Below are positions 1 through 5,862 of a stretch of 11,036 bases of DNA, in pieces. The DNA is from an uncultured Planctomycetaceae bacterium (lineage in GTDB: Bacteria > Planctomycetota > Planctomycetia > Planctomycetales > Planctomycetaceae), in NCBI GenBank assembly GCA_903921605.1, contig CAIXQV010000666.1, positions 1-11,036 on the forward strand, given 5' to 3'. Each line of letters begins with the position of its first letter. Position 1 is the first letter of the stretch. A program made the position numbers and the translations under genes. The notes under the pieces were generated by a model. That model searched no databases. It had not been told where the DNA came from and saw nothing but the letters and a program-made list of their open reading frames with translations.

Positions 1-616
1 GTTGCGCCCGGACAATCTCGTCTTCATCGGCATCAGGGTCTGGGCATTCGGGTGTGCGTACTCCGCGCGCGGCATCAATGCAACGTATAGCCGGAGCTGA
101 TCGGCGAATGCTCCTGCCCAGTCTGGCCAGTGGATTGAAATGAGGCCCTAACACCAGCACGCGAGCATGCGGGAATCCATGGCAGACGTCGACAATCACC
201 TCGGCCTGGCTTACGCCTGGCCCCAATTCAACGATGCCCCATGGATAATTGTGCATCATTCCGGTGACAGAGCGATTAATGACATTCGCCGCATTTGGAG
301 GCTCCAGCATCGCCCGCTGAAACTGGGGCAGGACAAGTTGTACGCCAGCCCGCTCCGCAAGGTAATACAGTGGTTCGAGCAGTCCGCAAAACGGAGTGTA
401 GACGTCAGCAACGGGCACCTTCCGCCAATGACGATCGCTTTCGCTGGGGTACATGTGCAGCATTGATCGAGGCGACATCTCCAATCGTCCACCCACCGAT
501 TCTAGTGAAGGCGTCACCAAATCACCGACGCGTGCTACAAATTCCGGTGGCGACGAGATCGTGCGGTCATACCACATGCTGATAGTTAGCTGCCCATCAT
601 CTCGCAAACCTGTCAT
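1..616 (-). CDS. partial SF2 helicase-like protein with degenerate Walker A (C-terminus beyond window)
   Basis: Translating the minus strand directly gives one frame with no stop from 673 down to the window edge, so this is a gene cut at its 3' end. I place the start at the ATG at 614-616 (MTGLRDDGQL...); a GTG at 641-643 and an ATG at 575-577 are alternatives, and none has a strong Shine-Dalgarno. The first ~130 residues are not recognised. Then QFQRAMLEP, a linker, and WGIVELGPGVSQAEVIVDV followed by HARVLVLGP have the order of the Q motif, motif I and motif Ia strand of SF2 helicases (usual form: GIVELGPGTGKTEVI ... ARVLVLVP). The P-loop is broken: the Gly-Lys-Thr positions are Ser-Gln-Ala, so ATP binding as in the family is unlikely. 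The visible tail is acidic (PDPDADEDE). The DEAD/DEAH box would lie outside the window. The gene call is fairly firm; the helicase relationship is inferred from motif order. It could instead be a non-catalytic paralogue or a decaying gene. Confidence 0.72.
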   Translation of the reverse strand, partial: MTGLRDDGQLTISMWYDRTISSPPEFVARVGDLVTPSLESVGGRLEMSPRSMLHMYPSESDRHWRKVPVADVYTPFCGLLEPLYYLAERAGVQLVLPQFQRAMLEPPNAANVINRSVTGMMHNYPWGIVELGPGVSQAEVIVDVCHGFPHARVLVLGPHFNPLARLGRSIRRSAPAIRCIDAARGVRTPECPDPDADEDEIVRAQ

Positions 617-1225
617 TGGAACTGCTCTCTGCCAACTTCGCACATCGCGATTCTGCGAATCATCGGTCAAAATCTAAACCGACGCATTCTATCATTTCTG
701 GCACCCGTAGCAATCATTTGATCCGTGCATTACGGTTACATGTAACCGTAGTAGTCGGACCGTGTGTCTGGGTGTAGACGATACTCTGTGCGATCTGGAA
801 TATTTTGCTGATGTTTGGAACGCAGGGATCATTAGACACTCATTCACTTGTGAATAGGTCGCTGAATTCAGGCTGTGTGAAGCAATCGATGTTGATTCGT
901 GCATTCAATATCGCTGATACAAGGTCTGTGTTGCCGGAAGTGTTTGTGCCCTACTGAATCGCAATCCGCGATACTGAACTCCCCCTGTCCCTGGATCATC
1001 GAACTTGGGTGGGCTAGATTTTGACCCACCGATGGTTGATATATCCCATGATCAGGATGCCACAGCAGATTCGAGTGCAGGAGTAGTTCGTCACGCTCGC
1101 GTCGAGAGCATCGCGTGTGTTCTCTTTGTGAAACGTCTTGCGAAATGAGTAATCAAGCGATCGGAATTGTCGCAGTTGTGGCTTAAATATTGCCCCATCC
1201 TTCGAATTGAAGAATTCACACCGTC
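617..1225. other. intergenic region between divergent genes
   Basis: This gap separates the minus-strand helicase-like gene from the plus-strand gene at 1226, and it should hold both promoters. I see no credible gene. It contains the perfect palindrome at 731-750. A hairpin with a 6-bp GC-rich stem lies at 1008-1013/1025-1030 (11-nt loop, no following T-run). A short dyad GAATT-GAAG-AATTC at 1204-1217 lies just ahead of the next start codon. No convincing -35/-10 pair could be fixed by eye. Confidence 0.6.
731..750. promoter_or_regulatory. perfect 20-bp palindrome, candidate operator
   Basis: TACGGTTACATGTAACCGTA equals its own reverse complement over all 20 bases, with no spacer. It lies 115 bp upstream of the presumed start of the minus-strand helicase-like gene. 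Its core GGTTACATGTAACC recurs with two changes at 2072-2085. Symmetric sites like this are typical binding sites for dimeric repressors. No regulator can be named from the window, though the gene at 1226 is a candidate. Confidence 0.5.
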
Positions 1226-1912
1226 ATGTTGGTAAGACAGACCTCAAAACGTGTTCGCCTTTTGAAAAAACGACCAAAACAGGCCGACGTGCAAAATCAA
1301 TCGCTGCTGACAAATGAACAAAATCAAGCGAAGCTCAAGTGGGTGAGCGAGCGTATCGAGAGAATCAAGAAGTCCCACAGTATCGGTGCAGAGCTTCTCC
1401 AGACATATTCCGACCATTCTCCCCCAGGCATGATGCGAGCACTGGCAGCGAAATACGGCATTCCCGAAGGCGCTGCACGACGATATCGCCAGATTGCCAA
1501 AATGTTCTCTCAGTCGGAACTTGATGCCTTGTACGATCAGTTTCGTGCGGAGAACTTCGCGTTTACGGTCACGCACTTTTTTGTCCTGATCGGGGTGAAC
1601 GACCGAAAAGCCAGAAAAAAGCTGGCTCAGGCTGCAATGCAAAAGAAACTCAACATCACCCAGCTGCGAAAGTTGAAGTTGCGGATCGAGCACTCGACAG
1701 GCCCCGGTGGCCGCAGACCGGATGTTGTCAATCTGCAGACCCAGGAGGATCTGCATGCGGCCGTCCATTTTGAAGCCGGGAAATGGCGTCGCTGGCTGGA
1801 CCATCTTCTGGAAGAACCACGGCCGATTAAGCCGTCCCTCAGGAAACGACTCACTGAACTTCACGGTCTGGTGAAAAAGGTGCAATCGCTCAGCAGTCAA
1901 AAAATGCCCTAA
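1226..1912 (+). CDS. basic HTH/DUF1016-N-like protein of unknown function
   Basis: A 228-residue, strongly basic soluble protein with no signal peptide or membrane segment. The first ~35 residues are rich in Lys/Arg/Gln and probably disordered. Residues ~40-60 look helical. Residues 70-94 (MRALAAKYGIPEGAARRYRQ and onward) read like a helix-turn-helix (AAKYGIPEGAARRY). Residues 113-150 (FTVTHFFVLIGVNDRKARKKL ... ITQLRKL, with a short gap) resemble the repeat pattern of DUF1016/YhcG N-terminal and ParB-like helical domains: 'hydrophobic-x-H, D-x-x-A-R, L...A, x-T-x-x-L'. That suggests nucleic-acid binding; I cannot assign the family with certainty. The start is the first ATG of the frame; only a weak GAAG lies 13 nt upstream. 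The gene stands alone between two palindromic sites, so an autoregulatory DNA-binding role is possible but inferred. The opposite-strand frame over the same interval is judged a shadow. Confidence 0.75.
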   Translation: MLVRQTSKRVRLLKKRPKQADVQNQSLLTNEQNQAKLKWVSERIERIKKSHSIGAELLQTYSDHSPPGMMRALAAKYGIPEGAARRYRQIAKMFSQSELDALYDQFRAENFAFTVTHFFVLIGVNDRKARKKLAQAAMQKKLNITQLRKLKLRIEHSTGPGGRRPDVVNLQTQEDLHAAVHFEAGKWRRWLDHLLEEPRPIKPSLRKRLTELHGLVKKVQSLSSQKMP

Positions 1913-2071
1913 AGAAGCGACGCGATCAACATGGCAGTCTTTTGGCGACATGAGTCTTCATGGCTTTCACAGGTTGTCTGAGGAAAGTAATGACAATCCA
2001 TGTCCGCGGTTAGCTTCATTGTGTCTTTGACGATACCCCTGAATATCGCCGTCTTATCTTTAATTTTTTTT

Positions 2072-2085
2072 GGTTACGTATAACC
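2072..2085. promoter_or_regulatory. GGTTA-N4-TAACC dyad, second copy of the 731-750 motif
   Basis: GGTTACGTATAACC matches the core of the 731-750 palindrome (GGTTACATGTAACC) at 12 of 14 bases. It keeps both GGTTA/TAACC half-sites with the same spacing. It lies 160 bp after the gene at 1226 and 218 bp before the polymerase-like start. Two sites with the same half-site spacing, both in intergenic DNA flanking one putative DNA-binding gene, suggest a shared regulator; this is inference. Confidence 0.42.
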
Positions 2086-2291
2086 GATTGTGAAATGTAG
2101 GCCGGTCATCAGGCAAAAAAAGAGAAAACAACAACGCCAGCTTTGAAATCGCTCTGAAGAAACAAAAAACGTTATGGCAACATCGGAAAGGTAGTGATAC
2201 ATTCGGAACGATCGTCGGCTGCGAATTGTCGAGTTTCTGGGTTCTGTGTGATTCACAATCGCACTGACACATAATGGAACGGATGGGGTAT

Positions 2292-2296
2292 GGAGG
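2292..2296 (+). promoter_or_regulatory. Shine-Dalgarno of the RNA polymerase-like ORF
   Basis: GGAGG sits 6 nt before the ATG at 2303. This supports that start, so the ORF begins in the middle of the beta-subunit homology as an apparently purposeful gene start and not as a random truncation point. Confidence 0.6.
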
Positions 2297-2302
2297 CCTG
2301 CC

Positions 2303-3919
2303 ATGGACGAATTTTCCTACACAGCATCAATGGACGACCCTTGCGATTGGTGGCGGCTGGGTAATGACTATTCTGCGATTCCTATTCGGCACGACGGCCG
2401 CAAGGTGAAGGGCGTACCTGTCGGTAACCGGTGGTTCATGAAATTGCACCACATGGCCGACGATAAGATCCAAGGTCGCGGGTTGGGAAGCTACGACGCG
2501 GAAGGTGCCCCAGCGAAAGGCGGCCAGGACGGCGGCAAGGCCAAGCGAGTGGGCATGCTCGAGCAGAATGCCCTGCTCTCCCACGGTGCCCTCGCAGTCA
2601 TGGACGAAGACATGCGTGTGAAAGGTCAGTCGTCTCCAGAATACTGGGCACGCTACATGTCCGGCTACAAGCCCGAGACACCGAAGGTTCCGTTCGTTTA
2701 CAACAAGTTCGTCAATCAGCTCCGCGCGTCCGGTATCAACGTGGTACGTCAGGGCGAACGCTCGCACATTATGGCCATGACAAACAAGAGCGTAGACGAG
2801 CTTGTTGGCGACAGGGAGCTGAAGAACGCCGAGACTGTCAACTGGAAGGACATGTCTCCAGTAAAAGGCGGATTATTCGATCAGACGTTAACGGGCGGAC
2901 ACGGCGGTACATCTGGTGGCGGCAACATGTGGTCGTTCATCAGACTCCACCAGCCACTGCCAAATCCCGTCATGGAAGAACCAATCCGGCACATTCTTGG
3001 CCTGACCCAGAAGAAGCTGCAGGATGTCATTGGCGGCAAAGAGACGCTTAACGGCAAGACAGGTGCTGCTGCTATCGGTGCAGCTCTCACTAACATCAAT
3101 CTCCCCAGAGCCCTCGAGAACGCCAGAGCAGACATCAAGTCCGGCAAGAAGACCCTCAGAGACAAAGCTGTTCGCAGCCTGGGTTACCTCAAAACCTGTG
3201 AACGTCTTGGTAGCCATCCCAAAGACTGGATGATGGACAAAGTCCCTGTACTTCCACCAGCATTCAGACCGGTTAGTGTCATGGGCGCCAAGAAGCTCCC
3301 ACTGGTCGCTGATCCCAACTATCTCTACAAGGATCTGTTCCAGCTCAACCAAATGCACAAAGAGCTGGCGGATCAGTTAGACCCTGACGCACTCGGCGAC
3401 GAGCAGGCTGCTGTCTACAACGCATTCAAAGCCGTAACAGGTCTGGGCGATCCTGTCGGTATCAAGAACCAGGAGCGTGGCGTCAAAGGTATCTTGAAGT
3501 CAGTCTTTGGTAGCAGCCCCAAATACGGCGTCATGAACCGCAAGCTGCTCAGCTCGACAGTTGACATGGTCGGCCGCGGAGTCATCGCACCAGACCCGAA
3601 CCTGACACTCGACGAAACCGGCATTCCCGAAACTGCTGCCTGGGATGTCTTCGGTCCGTCTGTTGTACGCCGTATGGTACGGGCCGGTGTCAGCCGCCAG
3701 AAAGCCGTGCAGTCTGTAAAAGATCATCTTCCTGCCGCCAGACAGTACCTTCAGAAAGAGATGGACGAAGGCGTTGTGATCCTGAGTCGAGCCCCAACCC
3801 TGCACCGATACGGGACCATGGCATTCAGGCCAAAGTTAATTCAGGGGTCTGCGATAAAGATGAACCCTTTGGTAAACAAGGGGTTTGGCGCTGACTACGA
3901 CGGAAAATCTACGCAGTGA
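2303..3919 (+). CDS. fused RNA polymerase beta C-terminal / beta-prime N-terminal protein, truncated at the active site
   Basis: This 538-aa protein joins pieces of both large RNA polymerase subunits. Residues ~25-150 match the end of beta: DGRKVKGVPVGNRWFMKLHH, MADDKIQGRGLGSY and GGQDGGKAKRVGMLEQ correspond to the RpoB stretch YMLKLxHxVDDKxHARSTGxY...[20 protein letters not shown]. Residues ~185-534 match the start of beta-prime: GGLFDQTLTGGHGG where RpoC has GLFCERIFGP, MWSFIRLHQPLPNPV, VLPPAFRPV (316-324), a lid/rudder region, RKLLSSTVDMVGRGVIAPDP (413-432, switch region), RAPTLHR (496-502) and GADYDG (529-534). The zinc-binding cysteine cluster between the first two beta-prime motifs is absent. 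Cellular beta plus beta-prime exceed 2,500 residues; most of beta and the last two-thirds of beta-prime are missing. The metal-binding loop NADFDGD is cut: the third Asp position is Lys535 and a stop follows at once, so the product cannot polymerise as it stands. Good Shine-Dalgarno at the start. The sequence is too divergent for the host rpoB/rpoC; a phage or plasmid origin is inferred. Confidence 0.88.
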   Translation: MDEFSYTASMDDPCDWWRLGNDYSAIPIRHDGRKVKGVPVGNRWFMKLHHMADDKIQGRGLGSYDAEGAPAKGGQDGGKAKRVGMLEQNALLSHGALAVMDEDMRVKGQSSPEYWARYMSGYKPETPKVPFVYNKFVNQLRASGINVVRQGERSHIMAMTNKSVDELVGDRELKNAETVNWKDMSPVKGGLFDQTLTGGHGGTSGGGNMWSFIRLHQPLPNPVMEEPIRHILGLTQKKLQDVIGGKETLNGKTGAAAIGAALTNINLPRALENARADIKSGKKTLRDKAVRSLGYLKTCERLGSHPKDWMMDKVPVLPPAFRPVSVMGAKKLPLVADPNYLYKDLFQLNQMHKELADQLDPDALGDEQAAVYNAFKAVTGLGDPVGIKNQERGVKGILKSVFGSSPKYGVMNRKLLSSTVDMVGRGVIAPDPNLTLDETGIPETAAWDVFGPSVVRRMVRAGVSRQKAVQSVKDHLPAARQYLQKEMDEGVVILSRAPTLHRYGTMAFRPKLIQGSAIKMNPLVNKGFGADYDGKSTQ

Positions 3920-3936
3920 GCAGTAGTGTCTTTTGA

Positions 3937-5391
3937 ATGCGTTTCGGTGGACGTCGAGCAAATGGAGTTGCCATCATGATTATGCGGATTGATCCGTCGT
4001 CAGATGATGCAGAAGATGAATATTTTCGCAGCATCTCTGACTACATACCGTCGATGAACTCGAACGGGTTTTCATTCTTACAATCGGCCGAAACAGAGTC
4101 CCTGCCACCGGACTCAAAACTGATGACTATCAGTCCAACGTTGGAGCTGCAATGGTCACATCCGGTGCATATAGAGCGACGCAGCACTGCCAGTTCGGCA
4201 ATGGTGAAATTTGGACGCTCGCGTCAAATGCTCCAGCCCAACGACCATTGCTTAATGTGTTTTAATCCGGATACAGGATCTTGTGATCCCACGCCAATCA
4301 CACATGCAAGGGGAAAATTGGTGCCACGTGTAGCTAGAATCCCCGACTTTGGGTCCAGCGAAGCGACATCCATCGTTGGGTTCGATGGCCAACCATGCCT
4401 GCTGACTCGCGAGTTGGGCTGGTGGATCGGCTGCGTGATCGGGAACGGCTGGGTCTGTTCTGGAGCGAAGGTTTATCTGAGCGGAGCGATCGGATCGTCA
4501 GTTCTAAACCATTGGCATGATGTGACGGAAAGATTATTTTCGTTGACACCGAGTGCTCCCCAGGACCGAACAAGCGCCGACGGCGCTTGGGGAACATGCC
4601 GTAAGATCTACGTCTGTAACAGCCAACTTGCCAGATGGCTAGAGCCAATGGTGGGACATCTCGCGGAAGGCAAACATGTGCCAGAGATAACATTCTCAGC
4701 GAACCGAGATTTTCAGCTCGGAGTTATCGAGGGGCTTTTCGATACCGACGGCACATTGCGTGCTGCAAGTTCGGGGCGTTTTAACATCGCCTATACCACG
4801 AAAAGCCCGATTCTGGGTCGCCAAGTCGCATGGCTCTTGATGCATCACAGAGTCGAGTCAAATTTTCAGTTGGAAACCAACAATTTTGGGCGAAAGGCTT
4901 GGGTCGTGTATCCGTCCGTCGTTGATTTTCATCGCTTGCCGTTGTCGTTTGCTGACCCCGCCAGGAATAATGTTTTGACTTCAATGCATCAGAATCCGCC
5001 GTCAACTACGCATAGAAACAACGACATTGTTCCGCTGACGAAATCGGAGTGCAAGATTGTCACTGAAAGATTCTGCGGAACCTCCGCAACGCGAAAAAAA
5101 GACCGAGACAATCAATTGTTTACACTTTACACAGCAATTCGAAGTGCTGCAAAGTCGGGCCATATTGGACGATATTCGCTTGATCAGATTGTTGCATGGC
5201 TCGGAAATCGATGCCCCGAAAGTGTTTTGCAGCGACTCGCATTGAACTTCCATTGGGACCGCGTGACAGCGATCGAACCGTCCGGTCGCATGAATGTGCT
5301 CGATATTCACTTCGACGATAACGTCGCGGTTGTCGGAGATTACGGCATCCCCGCATTCAGCCAGCCAGCTGCATCTTGCAGTCGGTTTTGA
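3937..5391 (+). CDS. LAGLIDADG homing endonuclease with intein-like Hint features, probably decayed
   Basis: Two LAGLIDADG motifs are visible: LGWWIGCVIGNGWV (160-173) and LGVIEGLFDTDGTL (261-274). The metal-binding acid of the first is Asn170, where Asp/Glu is usual; Asp271 is intact. Before them, WSHPVHI (His75) followed by LQPNDHCLM resembles intein block B (TxxH) and the 'L-x-x-G-D' segment after it. After them, VLDIHFDDNVAVVGDYGIPAFS (454-475) resembles blocks F/G, but the terminal His-Asn is missing. An intein block A Cys is not in this frame; a possible one (CVSVDVE at 3938) lies in the neighbouring frame. The 484-residue size and blocks A/B spacing suit a large intein. The position, 17 bp after a beta-prime gene that stops inside its catalytic loop, suits an intein inserted in the active site. 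ATG 3937 is the longest frame; ATG 3976, behind GGAG at 3964-3967, is the better start if free-standing. The ORF looks more AT-rich than its neighbour by eye. Splicing is very unlikely; DNA cleavage is doubtful. Confidence 0.8.
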   Translation: MRFGGRRANGVAIMIMRIDPSSDDAEDEYFRSISDYIPSMNSNGFSFLQSAETESLPPDSKLMTISPTLELQWSHPVHIERRSTASSAMVKFGRSRQMLQPNDHCLMCFNPDTGSCDPTPITHARGKLVPRVARIPDFGSSEATSIVGFDGQPCLLTRELGWWIGCVIGNGWVCSGAKVYLSGAIGSSVLNHWHDVTERLFSLTPSAPQDRTSADGAWGTCRKIYVCNSQLARWLEPMVGHLAEGKHVPEITFSANRDFQLGVIEGLFDTDGTLRAASSGRFNIAYTTKSPILGRQVAWLLMHHRVESNFQLETNNFGRKAWVVYPSVVDFHRLPLSFADPARNNVLTSMHQNPPSTTHRNNDIVPLTKSECKIVTERFCGTSATRKKDRDNQLFTLYTAIRSAAKSGHIGRYSLDQIVAWLGNRCPESVLQRLALNFHWDRVTAIEPSGRMNVLDIHFDDNVAVVGDYGIPAFSQPAASCSRF

Positions 5392-5545
5392 AGTGGCATC
5401 CGGTCACCTGAGCTCAGACATTGAGCTAACGAAGTATAAAACCATGATGAGCATTACAGGTCTCCAACGCCAAATAGAGTCGTACCCTACAGCAGAGAGA
5501 AATAAGTGCATTGAAATTCCGCAGTTCGAAGTTCGCGTCGTCTGA
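5351..5545 (+). pseudogene. possible short downstream-extein remnant of the polymerase gene
   Basis: In the same frame as the RNA polymerase ORF, the sequence after the intein-like end reads PHSASQLHLAVGFEVASG and continues open to the TGA at 5543-5545. HS could be a mutated intein-final His-Asn. SQLHLAVGFE loosely resembles what follows the DFDGD motif in beta-prime (TMxxHxPxxxE). After about 20 residues nothing polymerase-like is seen, so the rest of beta-prime is missing. The frame change relative to the endonuclease ORF would need one indel. This is a weak resemblance over a short stretch. Confidence 0.2.
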
Positions 5546-5574
5546 GTTCGCAACTCCACCATTCTGCGAGTTGC
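5544..5574 (+). terminator. two mutually exclusive hairpins, possible weak terminator
   Basis: GAGTT (5544-5548) pairs with AACTC (5552-5556) around a 3-nt loop. The second arm, as GCAACTC (5550-5556), can instead pair with GAGTTGC (5568-5574) around an 11-nt loop. The DNA after it has only a short TTTT (about 5580-5583), so intrinsic termination would be weak. It lies about 150 bp after the homing-endonuclease ORF. Confidence 0.3.
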
Positions 5575-5626
5575 AGGGATTTTCACAGAAGCCGTGTTGA
5601 TGTCCAATTACCAATCAGGAGATAAA

Positions 5627-5755
5627 ATGATGTTTGGAATACACCGCATTTGTTCGACTATCTGGAACGATATGGACGTCACCTGCTTTGCCCGCATACG
5701 GATTGCACTGTTGTTCATCGTCTGTAGGGTTTTCGATGCCAGGGTCGCCAACTGA
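5627..5755 (+). CDS. possible 42-aa small ORF
   Basis: ATG ATG at 5627-5632 is preceded by AGGAG at 5617-5621, five bases away, one of the best ribosome-binding sites in the window. The frame encodes MMFGIHRICS ... RIRIALLFIVCRVFDARVAN and ends at TGA 5753-5755. The segment ALLFIVCRVF is hydrophobic but too short for a confident membrane helix. No family is recognised. It may be a remnant with a fossil start site. Confidence 0.2.
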   Translation: MMFGIHRICSTIWNDMDVTCFARIRIALLFIVCRVFDARVAN

Positions 5756-5862
5756 ATTCTGGACAAATGGATTTTCTGAAAACAGGGACGTTACAATCGT
5801 CTGCATATTGCCGTGTAGCCGCCTACCGACCAATGACATGAACTGCACCGATCGGGAACCGG

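Larger units (their letters stand above)
1913..2302. other. intergenic region upstream of the RNA polymerase-like gene
   Basis: About 390 bp without a credible gene. I looked for the missing N-terminal part of RNA polymerase beta here and saw no plus-strand frame that could carry it. It contains an AT-rich run ending in eight T (2063-2071 region), then the dyad at 2072-2085, then an A-rich stretch (2115-2170). The strong Shine-Dalgarno of the next gene lies at 2292-2296. Confidence 0.55.
5392..5862. other. gene-poor junction between the polymerase/intein locus and dinB
   Basis: About 470 bp with no convincing gene. It holds the alternative hairpins at 5544-5574 and a 42-codon ORF behind a strong Shine-Dalgarno at 5617-5621. 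A 77-residue minus-strand frame (5615-5848) covers the same DNA but lacks a recognisable domain. This is probably the right boundary of the accessory segment. I saw no integrase, attachment repeat or tRNA that would define the edge. Confidence 0.5.

Noticed and set aside
167..582. Short plus-strand frames over the left edge
   Set aside because: They overlap the long minus-strand frame that shows helicase-like motif order; no recognisable protein pattern in plus.
1244..1951. 235-aa minus-strand frame opposite the 1226 gene
   Set aside because: It mirrors the plus-strand gene, shows no domain-like pattern, and the plus frame has coherent helical, basic composition. Treated as a shadow.
3900..3985. 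Programmed frameshift or stop readthrough joining the polymerase and endonuclease ORFs
   Set aside because: No slippery heptamer at the stop. Readthrough of TGA 3917 meets another TGA at 3977, and the endonuclease frame has its own stop (TGA 3934) just before ATG 3937.
5615..5848. 77-aa minus-strand frame (contains GDPGIENPTDDEQQCNPY)
   Set aside because: The composition looks almost protein-like, but there is no recognised domain or flanking support. Mentioned only as part of the gene-poor junction.
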